A stretch of 64,000 bases of DNA from contig NZ_JACSQL010000005.1 of NCBI RefSeq assembly GCF_014836635.1, positions 124,001 through 188,000 on the forward strand. The letters are read 5' to 3'. The notes under the pieces were generated by a model. The model was not told the origin of the DNA and ran no database searches. It worked only from the letters and a program-made list of their open reading frames with translations. This document shows, piece by piece, positions 8,577 through 18,876 of this stretch (the stretch's first letter is position 1; each line of letters opens with the position of its first letter). The stretch is from Paenibacillus gallinarum (GTDB lineage Bacteria; Bacillota; Bacilli; Paenibacillales; Paenibacillaceae). The translations under genes were made by a program, and so were the position numbers.

Positions 8577-9662
8577 CTATTCAGCTACATGAATGATCTG
8601 ATGGCCGGCTGCTTTCAGTAAGCGATTCATGATCGCATCTCCCAGGCCATCCCGGGGACACGCCTCGGCGTAAATTACCGAGGCGCCTATCTCGTCACAG
8701 CTGCGCAAAGCAGCGTATAGACGGTGAGCTGCTTCGGCAAGGCGCTCTAGGCTGCCGAGAGAATAGACAGCGTCCGCGCGGTACAGATGCAGGTGCTCGC
8801 TGAAGGCAAGCACCGCAGTACGTTCTCCGCGCGCAGCCGCTGCTGAGAGCGCACCATTCACATATGCGGCTACCGCATCGGGTGCGCCTTGCACTACACG
8901 AAGCTCTCCCTTAGGAGCGTAGTGCGTGTACTTCATCCCTGGCGAGCGAGGAGCAGGAGAGGAAGCATCTGTCTTGACTGGATCTACAGTGAGGCCAGGA
9001 TCGAGGCGTACCTCGGCAGCTACCTCAGCAAGCTGCTCGGCTGTAATGCCGCCAGGTCTAAGAATCGTCACGGTCCCATCATCATGAGCCTCTACCACGG
9101 TAGATTCCACCCCTACTCCTGTAGGTCCGCCATCTACAATTCCGGCAATACGGCCCATAAGATCTTCTCGCACATGAGAAGCTGTCGTCGGACTTGGACG
9201 TCCCGAACGATTTGCGCTTGGTGCGGCAATCGGGCAATCAGCAGCGGCAATCAGTTCAAGTGCAACCGGATGATCCGGCATACGCACCCCAACCGTACCG
9301 AGCCCTGCTGAAACTTTCTCTGACAAGCTCTTTTGTTTTAGCGGAAGGATTAAAGTGAGCGGTCCTGGCCAAAATGTATCCATTAACCTGCTGGACAATT
9401 CATTAACCGGTTCCGTAAATCCGTCCAGCTGTGCTCTATTCGCGACATGAACAATAAGCGGATTATCAGAAGGTCTGCCTTTTGCAGCAAATACAGACTC
9501 TACAGCTGCCGTATTTCTCGCATCTGCACCCAGTCCATATACGGTTTCTGTAGGAAACGCAACAATGGAACCGTCTTGAAGCAAGGCTGCTGCTTCCTTC
9601 AAGTGTTCCATTGTCTCCTCTTTATTCATATCCCCTGTTACATCCCAGATGTGAGTCATCAT
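8577..9662 (-). CDS. tsaC: L-threonylcarbamoyladenylate synthase (Sua5/YwlC type)
   Basis: Makes threonylcarbamoyl-AMP from threonine, bicarbonate and ATP for the t6A modification of tRNA position 37. The YrdC domain has FPTETVYGLGADA, KGRPSDNPLIVH and SANRSGRPSPT, followed by a C-terminal Sua5 domain starting near the PGMKYTHYAPKGE linker. The start is uncertain. The frame is open to 9746, but Sua5 proteins of this group begin with a W-x-V-x segment as at 9662 (MMTHIWDV), giving 361 residues; an internal ATG with a GAGGAG site near 9611 is an alternative. The 3' half of the gene is visibly richer in G+C than its neighbours. Confidence 0.9.
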   Translation of the reverse strand: MMTHIWDVTGDMNKEETMEHLKEAAALLQDGSIVAFPTETVYGLGADARNTAAVESVFAAKGRPSDNPLIVHVANRAQLDGFTEPVNELSSRLMDTFWPGPLTLILPLKQKSLSEKVSAGLGTVGVRMPDHPVALELIAAADCPIAAPSANRSGRPSPTTASHVREDLMGRIAGIVDGGPTGVGVESTVVEAHDDGTVTILRPGGITAEQLAEVAAEVRLDPGLTVDPVKTDASSPAPRSPGMKYTHYAPKGELRVVQGAPDAVAAYVNGALSAAAARGERTAVLAFSEHLHLYRADAVYSLGSLERLAEAAHRLYAALRSCDEIGASVIYAEACPRDGLGDAIMNRLLKAAGHQIIHVAE

Positions 9663-9810
9663 ATCTGATCTAATATCCGTATTAACGTCCGCTATATTCT
9701 CTATCGAATTCTTCTCATTACACATGTTGTTATCATCCAGTCTCATATATTAATTATCGTACATTATATCACAATTCATGCGCTCTTCGGGCTGAGAGGA
9801 TATCCTTCAA

Positions 9811-10461
9811 TTATGCCACTATACTCCCTACAAAATCCCAAGCTTTTACCAACATATCCCATAGGAAAAATCGGACTTCAGGCTCAGCAGCGCCCTCATT
9901 TTCTAATCCCTGCCCTGTTTGTTCATTACTCGCGGTCACATTCTTCTCCGCTACATCTCCATTGTTACCACCAACGAAACATAGAGGAGGAAATAACACG
10001 CACCACCAGTTCTGTCCTTCCCCTTTTCCAAGGGTAACTCGAACTGCTTCATAATCTCCTGCAGGATAGATCAGTTTGCCATACATTTTTGTTGGAAAAG
10101 GCACCGTCGCAAGCTCTACATTATATTCATAAGTCAGCCCGCGGTTTTTGAGTTCTTGTCCTACCAGTTCGTTCAGCTCTGGCAAATGTCCGCGAACCAT
10201 GGTCCTAGCTTCTTCTAAATTATGTGGGTCAGCGAGTGCCGGCACCCACTCATTCATCTGCTCAACAACGGCATCCCGGATCTCTCTTTTGACCAATTGG
10301 TCGTGAGGCATATCCGAATTTGCCAGAATACGTAATCGGATCGAATCATGCGGAATGACAGCTTGATGTATGGCTGCATCCGATTTCTGACCTTCCCAGC
10401 TCATCATAACAATCATCATACACACCACAATCATGAAAAACTGTTTTATACTCTTCCGCAT
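9811..10461 (-). CDS. spoIIR: Stage II sporulation protein R
   Basis: A secreted forespore signal that activates the membrane protease SpoIIGA, which matures pro-sigma-E in the mother cell. The start at 10461 has a GGGGGAG ribosome binding site and gives 216 residues beginning with a Lys/Arg-containing signal peptide (MRKSIKQFFMIVVCMMIV). The family core follows: HDSIRLRILANSD, then LVKREIRDAVV and the GKLIYPAGDYEAVRVTLGKG segment. The N-terminal 20 extra residues of a longer reading frame are rejected because they would bury the signal peptide. Its presence marks the organism as an endospore former. Confidence 0.93.
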   Translation of the reverse strand: MRKSIKQFFMIVVCMMIVMMSWEGQKSDAAIHQAVIPHDSIRLRILANSDMPHDQLVKREIRDAVVEQMNEWVPALADPHNLEEARTMVRGHLPELNELVGQELKNRGLTYEYNVELATVPFPTKMYGKLIYPAGDYEAVRVTLGKGEGQNWWCVLFPPLCFVGGNNGDVAEKNVTASNEQTGQGLENEGAAEPEVRFFLWDMLVKAWDFVGSIVA

Positions 10462-10589
10462 GTTTTTCTCCCCCTCGAACTCTTCATGTCTATCAGTATG
10501 TCCGCGAGTTGGTAGAGTTAAACCTATCAAACTTATTTTTATTAAAAAGAACTCATAGTTTCATAGAGTGAGCTTACCCTGTACAAAAA

Positions 10590-10641
10590 GAAGCATCCTC
10601 ACGATCCTTCTTCAAAAAGAGGGTACCCGTGATGATGCTTC
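10590..10641 (-). terminator. Terminator after rodA
   Basis: Inverted repeat GAAGCATCCTCACG / CGTGATGATGCTTC (one mismatch) followed on the minus strand by five T residues, between the rodA stop and spoIIR. Confidence 0.75.
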
Positions 10642-10698
10642 ATTTTATCGATGTAACATTGGTTTTAATTATTGAATTTTCTAATTAAAGATTAAAAT

Positions 10699-11907
10699 CT
10701 ACGCCTTGGCTTGTTTACGACCAAACATGCGTTTCTTATTCTGACCGTTTGCCCCTGGAGCAAGAATATCATCATCGACTTCTTGTCCATGTACTTTGAT
10801 ACTCATAATGAGTCCGATACTCGCCATATTAATGAGCAATGACGTTCCCCCGTAACTGATAAACGGCAGTGTAATCCCGGTCAGCGGCATAATTCCAATA
10901 AATGCACCTATATTCTCAAATACCTGGTACAAATACATCGCGACAACCCCGACAATGATATATGGCCCTGATCGCTCCTTTGATTCCAGTGCAATCAGGA
11001 TCATCCTATGGATTAATATAAAATATAACAGTAACACGACCGAAGAACCTACAAACCCAAACTCTTCTGCAATCAGTACAAAAATGGAGTCAGAGTAGGT
11101 GTATGGAACACGACCGGATTGAACGGAAGTTCCCTGCATAAATCCTTTGCCTGTAATCCCGCCTGAACCAATCGCAAGTTTCGCATTATCTGTATGCCAG
11201 GAAGCTTTGGCTGTTGCCTTTTCGGGCACGAGCCATGGATCAAGTCGTTCTACCCAGTGAGTACGTCCGAGCTTATCCAAATAATCATAGATATTATCAT
11301 GATATACCGTATAAAGTTTAATCCCGCCGCCCACGAGTACGGCAATAACGACAAATCCGATTAAAGCGTGGGATGCTTTAATATTTCCGATCCAGAGCAG
11401 TCCAATTAAAATCACGACATAAGCCATTGCATTACCAAGGTCATTCTGAAGCATAACGAAGGCAAATGGAACAAAGGTCATGAGTCCGATCGGAACTACA
11501 TCTCTCCAGAACTCTAGCTTCGCTTTCCCTTTTTTGATCAGCACGGAAGCGAGGAAAATAACCAGGATTAGCTTAAATAACTCGGCAGGTTGGACGGAGA
11601 TCGGACCGATTTTAATCCAACCCGATGCATTATTAATATCTCCTCCAAAGAAATTAGCCGCTAATAGAATAAGCAACCCAAAGAAATAAATATAAAGCGC
11701 ATATTTCACAAGCAATTTGTAGTCCACCAGTGTTATGGCGAACACGGCGCCAAATCCAAGTACATAAAAGGCAAGCATTCGCATGTGATGCCCTTCGAGC
11801 TTTGGATTACCATGGGTAGCGCTATACAGACATACTATACTGATAATCATCAGCATAAAGATGATCATCAGTATAGGCACATCCATCTTTTTAAACTTTT
11901 GCAGCAT
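10699..11907 (-). CDS. rodA: RodA/FtsW/SpoVE-family peptidoglycan glycosyltransferase
   Basis: SEDS-family polytopic membrane protein that polymerises lipid II glycan strands with a class B penicillin-binding protein. The 402 residues contain about ten membrane helices, the FELIKP-like segment QPAELFKLILVIFLA near residue 110, and the C-terminal GITLPFISYGGTSLL signature. RodA (elongation) is the best call. FtsW or SpoVE cannot be excluded from the sequence alone, because no diagnostic neighbours such as mur genes are present. The ribosome binding site is AGGGGG. Confidence 0.85.
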   Translation of the reverse strand: MLQKFKKMDVPILMIIFMLMIISIVCLYSATHGNPKLEGHHMRMLAFYVLGFGAVFAITLVDYKLLVKYALYIYFFGLLILLAANFFGGDINNASGWIKIGPISVQPAELFKLILVIFLASVLIKKGKAKLEFWRDVVPIGLMTFVPFAFVMLQNDLGNAMAYVVILIGLLWIGNIKASHALIGFVVIAVLVGGGIKLYTVYHDNIYDYLDKLGRTHWVERLDPWLVPEKATAKASWHTDNAKLAIGSGGITGKGFMQGTSVQSGRVPYTYSDSIFVLIAEEFGFVGSSVVLLLYFILIHRMILIALESKERSGPYIIVGVVAMYLYQVFENIGAFIGIMPLTGITLPFISYGGTSLLINMASIGLIMSIKVHGQEVDDDILAPGANGQNKKRMFGRKQAKA

Positions 11908-12085
11908 GAACCGTCCCCCTAAAGGCGAGACTGGGCATTAATCTAACCAGCCTTACATAATAATTAGCTTTGTGACACGAAAGGGAGGTTTATAACCCCT
12001 ATGTTTCCTACGATCTATACCGACATGAAACGACACTATCCTCTATTGTAAAGGATGAAATCGTAAAAAGAAAATGTTCTGCAGC

Positions 12086-12982
12086 TTACAATTTCGTCAC
12101 TTTTGTATGAATTCCAATGACATGTCTTTCAATGCCGGCTAGATCAGACACGATCTCGATTTGATCCCAGTGACCGGCCTGCCTTAACAGCTCTGCCACA
12201 TCTTGCGCCTGCCCCTCTCCAAGCTCAAATCCTACCAAGGCAGGAGGCGCAGCAAGCAAGTCTAGCTGCGTCATCATAATCCGGTACGGAGCCAGCCCGT
12301 CCGGCCCTCCGTCAAGGGCTGTGCGCGGCTCATGCTCGCGCACTTCGCGCTGTAGTCCCGCGATATCTCCCGCCGGGATGTAAGGCGGGTTCGACACCAA
12401 GATGTCGAACCTCTCTCCCGCGAAGGGCACAAGCAAGTCGCCCTCGCGAAATGACACAGCTGCGCCGTTTGCCGCTGCGTTCTTCGCGGCAACTTCCAGC
12501 GCATCTGCGCTGATGTCGCTGGCTGCGACGTCCCAGCGCGGGCGCGCGGTTTTCAGCGTCACCGCAATAGCGCCGCTGCCTGTACCAATATCAATGACCC
12601 GCGGTGTTCCGCTTGGCCACAGCGCATCGCCGTGCTTCATAATCGCCTCGACCAATAGCTCGGTCTCGGGTCTTGGAATGAGCACAGCTGGGGTTACTTC
12701 AAACTGCAGTCCGTAAAACTCCTGCTGTCCAATAATATATTGGGCCGGTTCTCCGCGGCCTTTCCGATTCACAGCATCCGTGAAAGCTGTGATCCGCTGC
12801 GCCGGAAATGGTTCCGGCTGTGCCATATAATAAGCAGCTCCTTCGAGGCCAAGCACATGCATCAGCAGAAGCCGTGCATTGTTTTGCGGCTCCAGCACAC
12901 CGCAATCCTCTAAAAAAGAGGAAGCCTTCACAAAGGCTTCCCGATTGCTGCTTCCCTGCGGTAAGTTAAATTCTTGCCGCAT
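12086..12982 (-). CDS. prmC: Release factor glutamine methyltransferase
   Basis: SAM-dependent methyltransferase that modifies the Gln of the GGQ motif in RF1 and RF2. The SAM-binding motif is VIDIGTGSGAIAVTL and the catalytic motif is ILVSNPPYIPAGD. There is an N-terminal helical domain of about 90 residues. The ATG at 12982 gives 298 residues; a TTG one codon upstream is also in frame. It starts 7 bases after the prfA stop, the classic prfA-prmC pair. The central part (about 12240-12700) is much richer in G+C than the flanking genes and both gene ends. Confidence 0.95.
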   Translation of the reverse strand: MRQEFNLPQGSSNREAFVKASSFLEDCGVLEPQNNARLLLMHVLGLEGAAYYMAQPEPFPAQRITAFTDAVNRKGRGEPAQYIIGQQEFYGLQFEVTPAVLIPRPETELLVEAIMKHGDALWPSGTPRVIDIGTGSGAIAVTLKTARPRWDVAASDISADALEVAAKNAAANGAAVSFREGDLLVPFAGERFDILVSNPPYIPAGDIAGLQREVREHEPRTALDGGPDGLAPYRIMMTQLDLLAAPPALVGFELGEGQAQDVAELLRQAGHWDQIEIVSDLAGIERHVIGIHTKVTKL

Positions 12983-12988
12983 CAAGCA

Positions 12989-14056
12989 TTATTCCCCTTT
13001 TTCCATTAGCTCTGCTTGTTGTGCAACAGTGAGAGCAGACAGAATGTCTTCAATATCACCGTTCATCACCTGATCGAGTTTATGCACGGTTAAACCGATG
13101 CGGTGATCTGTTACACGGCTTTGCGGGAAATTATACGTACGAATCCGCTCACTGCGGTCTCCTGTCCCCACTTTACTCTTCCGTTCGCCAGAAATTTTTG
13201 CTTCTTCTTCTTGACGCATCATATCAAAAATACGTGTACGAAGAACTTGCAATGCCTTTTCCTTATTCGAGTTCTGGGATTTTCCGTCCTGACAAGTTGC
13301 TACGATTCCCGTAGGAACGTGAGTTACACGAACCGCTGATTTGGTCGTATTAACCGACTGTCCACCAGCACCGCTGGAGCAGAACGTATCTACACGAATA
13401 TCTTTATCATGAATGACGATGTCCAAGTCTTCTGCTTCCGGCATTACTGCTACTGTAGAAGTAGAGGTATGAATCCGTCCGCCGGATTCTGTTGCAGGAA
13501 TACGCTGAACACGATGGGCACCACTCTCATATTTCATTTTGCTATATGCACCGCGTCCGTTAATCATGAAGATTACCTCTTTGAATCCGCCGAGGTCATT
13601 CTCATTTACGTCCATCAGTTCCACTTTCCAGCCCTGAGATTCCGCATAACGTGTATACATCCGGTACAAATCAGCTGCAAACAGAGCAGCTTCATCTCCG
13701 CCAGCAGCGCCGCGAATCTCGACAATTACGTTCTTATCATCATTCGGGTCTTTTGGCAGCAGAAGAATATGAATCTTATCTTCGAGTTCTTTCTGACGCG
13801 TGCTCAGTTCATCAATTTCCATTTTGACCATTTCACGCATCTCATCGTCCAGTTTCTCCGCTTGCATCTGCTTAGCCGCTTCCAGCTCTTCCATTACTGT
13901 CTTGTATTCCATGTAAGCTTCATAAGCAGGCTGCAGATCGGACTGCTCTTTAGAGTAGTCTCTCAGCTTCTTATTATCACTAACTACATCCGGGTCACAC
14001 AAAAGTTCGCTCAGTTTCTCATATCGATCAACCAATGCTTGTAAACGATCTAGCAT
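12989..14056 (-). CDS. prfA: Peptide chain release factor 1
   Basis: Terminates translation at UAA and UAG. The GGQ peptidyl-transferase motif lies in [17 protein letters not shown]. The stop-codon recognition tripeptide is Pro-Ala-Thr in [11 protein letters not shown], which marks RF1 rather than RF2. The ATG at 14056 gives 355 residues and is spaced properly from GGAGAGGTGA; a GTG four codons earlier overlaps that site and is less likely. prmC follows immediately. Confidence 0.97.
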   Translation of the reverse strand: MLDRLQALVDRYEKLSELLCDPDVVSDNKKLRDYSKEQSDLQPAYEAYMEYKTVMEELEAAKQMQAEKLDDEMREMVKMEIDELSTRQKELEDKIHILLLPKDPNDDKNVIVEIRGAAGGDEAALFAADLYRMYTRYAESQGWKVELMDVNENDLGGFKEVIFMINGRGAYSKMKYESGAHRVQRIPATESGGRIHTSTSTVAVMPEAEDLDIVIHDKDIRVDTFCSSGAGGQSVNTTKSAVRVTHVPTGIVATCQDGKSQNSNKEKALQVLRTRIFDMMRQEEEAKISGERKSKVGTGDRSERIRTYNFPQSRVTDHRIGLTVHKLDQVMNGDIEDILSALTVAQQAELMEKGE

Positions 14057-14226
14057 AAGTAAAATCACCTCTCCATATTCAATGTTTGTCTATATATGAT
14101 AAAAGCTTCCAACTGTTAATATTAATATTGATTGTGCCGTGTTATTGATGATTTGTATCGCTACAATGTCATCCATCCTTTTAGTATAAAATAAACACCT
14201 GTTGCCGCGTACTCTGGCGACTCTTT

Positions 14227-14255
14227 ATTATATCATACGGCAAAGCCCTTGAGAA
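14227..14255 (-). promoter_or_regulatory. Candidate promoter of prfA-prmC
   Basis: On the minus strand, TTCTCA (14255-14250) is followed after 17 bases by a perfect TATAAT (14232-14227). This leaves a leader of about 165 bases before the prfA ATG. The leader contains no riboswitch I recognise. Confidence 0.55.
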
Positions 14256-14305
14256 GATACGGACTGGCGCCCAGAATCATACAGAGCATTCAATGTCCCA
14301 TTCAT

Positions 14306-14353
14306 AAAGAAAGCCCCAGGCTCATCCCATAGGAAGGAGTCTGGGGCTTTCTT
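14306..14353 (-). terminator. Terminator after ychF
   Basis: Perfect inverted repeat AAGAAAGCCCCAG / CTGGGGCTTTCTT just downstream of the ychF stop, with T residues at the 3' end. Confidence 0.88.
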
Positions 14354-14366
14354 GCCAAAAGCTATT

Positions 14367-15467
14367 TTATACATTAAAACGGAAGTGCATTACGTCGCCG
14401 TCTTGCACTAAGTATTCTTTACCTTCAAGTCGAAGTTGGCCGCGTTCTTTGGCACCATTCATTGAACCTGCAGCCACAAGGTCATCGTACGACACAACTT
14501 CTGCACGAATAAATCCACGTTCAAAGTCCGTATGGATCACGCCCGCAGCACCCGGTGCTTTTGTTCCTTTACGAATGGTCCAAGCACGAACTTCTTGAAC
14601 ACCTGCTGTGAAATAAGTGTACAGACCAAGTAAACGGTAAGCTGCTTTAATCAGACGGTTTAGACCAGACTCTGCAAGTCCGAGCTCTTCAAGGAACATT
14701 GCTTTATCTTCGCCTTCAAGCTCAGCAATCTCAGACTCTACCTTTGCACTGATTGGAACTACTTCTGCATTCTCATCGGCTGCAAATTCTTTCACTTTGA
14801 GTACATAAGGATTGCTGTCTGCAGAAGAAACTTCTTCTTCGCTTACGTTTGCTGCATAAAGAACTGGCTTCATCGTTAGCAAGTGAAGATCACGAACAAT
14901 CAACTGCTCATCATCTGTCAGTTCTAAACTGCGAGCTGGCTTGTCATCATAAAGTACGGCTTTCACTTTTTCAAGAACTTCAACTTCTTGAGCAGTTTGC
15001 TTGTTGCCGCCCTTCATATTCTTACGCGCACGATCGATACGTTTCTCAACCGTTTCAATGTCGGCAAGAATCAGTTCCAGGTTAATCGTCTGGATGTCGG
15101 AGATTGGATCCACTTTGCCATCCACATGGGTAACGTTCTCATCTTCAAAACAACGAACCACATGTACAATGGCATCCACTTCACGAATATGAGCAAGGAA
15201 TTTGTTACCTAGCCCTTCCCCTTTACTTGCACCACGCACGAGTCCTGCGATATCTACAAATTCAAAAGCAGTCGGTACTGTTTTTTTCGGTACAACGAGT
15301 TCTGTCAATTTATCAAGACGCTCATCCGGAACTTCAACGATCCCCACGTTCGGATCAATCGTACAGAATGGGTAGTTGGCACTTTCTGCGCCTGCTTGTG
15401 TTATTGCATTAAAAAGGGTTGATTTTCCTACGTTCGGTAACCCTACGATCCCTGCTTTCAAAGCCAT
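14367..15467 (-). CDS. ychF: Redox-regulated ATPase/GTPase YchF (Obg family)
   Basis: Translation-associated P-loop NTPase that binds ribosomes and, unusually for the Obg family, prefers ATP. The protein has 366 residues. G1 is [16 protein letters not shown]3 is [20 protein letters not shown], and the G4 position reads NVSE in place of NKxD, as expected for YchF. A coiled-coil insert (about residues 130-170) and a C-terminal TGS domain (TFFTAG-like [13 protein letters not shown]) are present. It is preceded by GAGGAG and appears to be a single-gene unit. Confidence 0.96.
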   Translation of the reverse strand: MALKAGIVGLPNVGKSTLFNAITQAGAESANYPFCTIDPNVGIVEVPDERLDKLTELVVPKKTVPTAFEFVDIAGLVRGASKGEGLGNKFLAHIREVDAIVHVVRCFEDENVTHVDGKVDPISDIQTINLELILADIETVEKRIDRARKNMKGGNKQTAQEVEVLEKVKAVLYDDKPARSLELTDDEQLIVRDLHLLTMKPVLYAANVSEEEVSSADSNPYVLKVKEFAADENAEVVPISAKVESEIAELEGEDKAMFLEELGLAESGLNRLIKAAYRLLGLYTYFTAGVQEVRAWTIRKGTKAPGAAGVIHTDFERGFIRAEVVSYDDLVAAGSMNGAKERGQLRLEGKEYLVQDGDVMHFRFNV

Positions 15468-15664
15468 TTATATAAACACTCCTCAAATGTATTTGGTGTA
15501 TTTTACGATTTCCATCAAACAATCTTTCTAATTATATATGAGAACAAGAAGGGCTTCAAGGATATTACCTATGGCAGCTTTCCCCTCTTGCTACTTTTCT
15601 TAAGCTACAAATCCACTACGATGAATTTGTTATGTACCTTTTCCCCCTATTGATCAATAAGAAA

Positions 15665-16147
15665 TCATGACAACTCTTTATAAAGCGTAATACTTCTAGC
15701 ATCATATCCCATTTTCTGATACAAATGCAAAGCCCGTTCATTGTGTCCAAAAACATGCAACCCAATTAAATTTACCTCAAGTTTTCTAGCCTCTTCTTCC
15801 AGCAGGAACATTGTCTCTGTACCATATCCCTGGTCTTGGTATTCATCCAGAATGGTAATGTCGTATAGGAATAATTCATTCAAATTATTTCTTCTATATA
15901 GATTAAACCAAATAAATCCGATGACAGCAGGAGTGGGGAGCGCCATATCAATAACCCGGTAAAAATAAGCGTTTTCCGTGGAGTACCCTTTCGGAAGAAT
16001 CCTGCTCATATCCTCTAGCGCTCGACTTTCTGCATGTTCTGGGATCCAGGTGCCTGCCTTTATCTTCTCTTTCACATAGGTCACAAGTGTAAACGCCATA
16101 AAGTCTTCATATTGTTCTTTATCCATAGATATCAATTCAAGCTGCAT
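15665..16147 (-). CDS. GNAT-family N-acetyltransferase
   Basis: A 160-residue acetyltransferase of unknown substrate. The acetyl-CoA-binding motif A is DEYQDQGYGTETMFLLEEEA, and the C-terminal LHVFGHNERALHLYQKMGY is typical of GNAT proteins. It starts only 13 bases after the idi stop, in the same direction as the carotenoid genes, so it may be the last gene of that transcript. Whether it has anything to do with pigment chemistry cannot be told from sequence. Confidence 0.85.
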   Translation of the reverse strand: MQLELISMDKEQYEDFMAFTLVTYVKEKIKAGTWIPEHAESRALEDMSRILPKGYSTENAYFYRVIDMALPTPAVIGFIWFNLYRRNNLNELFLYDITILDEYQDQGYGTETMFLLEEEARKLEVNLIGLHVFGHNERALHLYQKMGYDARSITLYKELS

Positions 16148-16160
16148 GGTGACACCGTCC

Positions 16161-17267
16161 TTACTTGATCGTTCTGATCAGCCGTTTCGTACCTTGCAAT
16201 TCAATAGGACGTGGGGCGCCTACCCCGAACATCGCTGTTCGCAGTTCAAATTCTACTTGGTGAAGTCGATGATGAAGAGCTTCTTCCGATTGGACCGCTG
16301 CTCCAAGGAGGGATCTTCCGAAACCAGCCAGATCAGCACCCAGTGCAATCGCTTTGGCAGCATCTACACCGGAAGTCAGCCCACCGCTACCAATCACCGC
16401 TTTGCCCGGATTCATCTGCCGCACCTCTGTTATACATTCGGCTGTAGAAATGCCCCAATCTACAAACGCTTCTGCCGCCGCTTTTTTCATCTTGTCTTCA
16501 TTTCTAAACTTCTCTACTTGAACCCAGCTTGTCCCGCCGGCCCCTGCAACGTCAACAAAAGAAACTCCCGCATCATAAAGTTTGGCTGCTGTCTCTCCAT
16601 CAATTCCCCAGCCTACTTCTTTAACCCCAACAGGTACAGAGAGTTCCCCGCAGAGCTTTTCTATCTTCTTCAGCAGCCCGCTGAAGTTCGTGTTTCCTTC
16701 CGGCTGAAAAATTTCCTGTAGACCGTTTAAATGAAGCACAAGCATCGATGCACCTGCGATATCAACCGCCCGCTGACATGCTTCCCTGCCAAACCCATAG
16801 TTCAGCTGAACGGCTCCGAGGTTCGCAATAATGGGAATCGTGGGCGCAAACTTTCTCATAGAGAAAGAAGCTGCCAGTTCTTCTTTTTCGACCGCTGCCC
16901 TTACGGAACCAACGCCAAAAGCCCAGCCTCTTGCTTCAGCAACTGCTGCCAGACGTTCATTAATCTTACCTGTTGCTTTACTTCCGCCTGTCATAGAACT
17001 GATAAGAAACGGTGTGCGGAGCTCTTGTCCGAGAAACATCGTATTCAGCTGAACATCAGCGAAATCAAGTTCAGGCAGAGCTGCATGCCGAAACCGATAA
17101 GATTCAAATCCGGCTTTAATCCCCTGTGCATTCACGTCTTCATTAAGACAGAGCCGGACATGTTCTATTTTCCGTTCGCCGGTCGGCACTTCAGGCAACA
17201 AATGCTCGCTAACCCCCTGAAAATCTTGATCCTTTTGTAATTTATTATCTCGTCCCGCTTCCCGCAT
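16161..17267 (-). CDS. fni: Type 2 isopentenyl-diphosphate delta-isomerase (FMN-dependent)
   Basis: Interconverts IPP and DMAPP, the building blocks of isoprenoids. The 368-residue protein has the FMN-binding SSMTGGSKATGKINERLA, the catalytic segment LHLNGLQEIFQPEGNTNF, and phosphate-binding glycine motifs (IGSGGLTSGVDAAKAIALGA). GGAGACGGG precedes the ATG. It lies 124 bases downstream of the last carotenoid desaturase in the same orientation, which suggests it supplies DMAPP for farnesyl diphosphate and so carotenoid synthesis. In many Firmicutes this gene is elsewhere, so its placement here is informative. Confidence 0.95.
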   Translation of the reverse strand: MREAGRDNKLQKDQDFQGVSEHLLPEVPTGERKIEHVRLCLNEDVNAQGIKAGFESYRFRHAALPELDFADVQLNTMFLGQELRTPFLISSMTGGSKATGKINERLAAVAEARGWAFGVGSVRAAVEKEELAASFSMRKFAPTIPIIANLGAVQLNYGFGREACQRAVDIAGASMLVLHLNGLQEIFQPEGNTNFSGLLKKIEKLCGELSVPVGVKEVGWGIDGETAAKLYDAGVSFVDVAGAGGTSWVQVEKFRNEDKMKKAAAEAFVDWGISTAECITEVRQMNPGKAVIGSGGLTSGVDAAKAIALGADLAGFGRSLLGAAVQSEEALHHRLHQVEFELRTAMFGVGAPRPIELQGTKRLIRTIK

Positions 17268-17391
17268 ATCCCGTCTCCTTTACCCATTCCATTTCAAACT
17301 TATCGTTTTTTAGATAGAGCCATTATACCTTAAAAACCCGTATTACGCCTTGATTTACAGTACAGCTTTCTCTGCCTGTTCTTATGTTTAC

Positions 17392-18876
17392 TTAAGTATG
17401 CTCTTGACGAGCAATCTCCTCCGCTACGAGCCTTCCCGAACGAGTGACAATAGGTGTTCCCCCTCCAGGGTGCGTTGTCCCTCCAACAAACCATAACCCT
17501 TCTATATCTTTGGAACGATTGGACGGTCTTGTGAAGGTTTGCTTCGGATTGTTGGAAGAAATCCCATAGATGCTGCCCCGGTAAGCAAGGGTATCACGCT
17601 GAATATCTTCTGGAGTGTAGTGGCTCATCACATCGGCTCGTTCCAAATCAGTAACACCCAACTCCGCAAGCCGGCGGATTAGTTTGTTCTGGTAAGCAGA
17701 CGACTCAAGCTCCCAATTCCACTCCTTTGATACATAAGGTGCATTAGCAAGAATAAACAGGTTGCTGCCCCCCTCCGGTGCCATTCCCTGCTCTGAATAT
17801 CCAGAGTAACAAAGATATAGTGTCGGATCTTCAGGAGCTCTTTTTTTATTGAAAATATCTGTGAATTCTGCTTGATAATTGTCTGGAAAAAAGACGGTAT
17901 GATGAAGAAGTTTGTCGTACTTCTTTTGTATGCCAGCAAGTGTGACGAACCCTGATAAAGATGGCTCATACTGTTCAATCTTCCGATTGTCCATCGACGG
18001 GCGTTCCGATTCAGGAATCAGCAGCTGATGAATACTAAGTACATCCCCGTTAGCGATCACAACGTCTGCCGTATATTCGTCCCTGTCGGTCTCTACTCCA
18101 GTAACCTTGTTACGGTGTGTCCTAATTCTCTTCACTTCTTCTCCAGTGCGAAAGATAACCCCTTTCTCTCGCGCCAGCTTCTCCATTCCAGACACCAGCG
18201 AATACGTGCCTCCCTCTACGCCATACACCCCAAGCTCTGCTTCCACATGAGCAAGCATGGCAAAGATCGAAGGTGCTTCATAAGGCGAAGAACCAACATA
18301 AGTAGCGTATCTGCCGAACATTTGGAGCGTATTTGGATGGGTGAAATAACGCTGAAGCAGTGTATTCAGCTTCGTCACAGGTCTGACACGCAGTAAGCTT
18401 TTTAACATCGATACATTATATTTATCCTGAGGACGAATCATTAGCTGCCCGAGGAATTTTTGATTTGCTTCCCTGTACAGTGCTTTGGATTCATCCATAA
18501 AGGCATCGTAGTTTTGTGCATCTTTCCCGCTGTATGCAGCAATCTGTTCTTTCATAAATGCACGGTCGCTAGAGAGGTCTACCGTTGTCCCGTCCGCAAA
18601 TACATTTCTTGTCCTTGGCTCGAGATCATACATTTTCACATAGTCTTCCATCTGTACACCAGCTAGTTCGAACACTTCCCGAAAGACATGGGGCATCGTA
18701 ATAGTGCTCGGCCCCCGGTCAAAATGGTAATCGCCAAGCTGGATTCGCTGCAGTTTGCCACCCGCATGTTGCTGTCGCTCAATAATTGTTACTTCCCAAC
18801 CTAGTGTGGCAAGACGTATAGCAGAAGACAATCCCCCGAATCCGGCTCCAATAATGACTGCTTTTTGATTGTTCAA
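17392..18876 (-). CDS. CrtN/CrtP-family carotenoid desaturase or oxidase (third paralogue)
   Basis: FAD-dependent phytoene-desaturase-family enzyme. The N-terminal dinucleotide fold is AVIIGAGFGGLSSAIRLA, followed by GGKLQRIQLGDYHFDRGPS. The C-terminal FAD motif is LWFVGGTTHPGGGTPIVTRSG. The start is taken as TTG at 18876, because GGGAGG is 8 bases upstream and the TTGA overlaps the stop of the glycosyltransferase gene; this gives 494 residues. Its divergence from the two other desaturases suggests a later step, such as terminal methyl oxidation as in CrtP, rather than the core desaturation. The exact reaction is not decidable here. Confidence 0.88.
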   Translation of the reverse strand: MNNQKAVIIGAGFGGLSSAIRLATLGWEVTIIERQQHAGGKLQRIQLGDYHFDRGPSTITMPHVFREVFELAGVQMEDYVKMYDLEPRTRNVFADGTTVDLSSDRAFMKEQIAAYSGKDAQNYDAFMDESKALYREANQKFLGQLMIRPQDKYNVSMLKSLLRVRPVTKLNTLLQRYFTHPNTLQMFGRYATYVGSSPYEAPSIFAMLAHVEAELGVYGVEGGTYSLVSGMEKLAREKGVIFRTGEEVKRIRTHRNKVTGVETDRDEYTADVVIANGDVLSIHQLLIPESERPSMDNRKIEQYEPSLSGFVTLAGIQKKYDKLLHHTVFFPDNYQAEFTDIFNKKRAPEDPTLYLCYSGYSEQGMAPEGGSNLFILANAPYVSKEWNWELESSAYQNKLIRRLAELGVTDLERADVMSHYTPEDIQRDTLAYRGSIYGISSNNPKQTFTRPSNRSKDIEGLWFVGGTTHPGGGTPIVTRSGRLVAEEIARQEHT

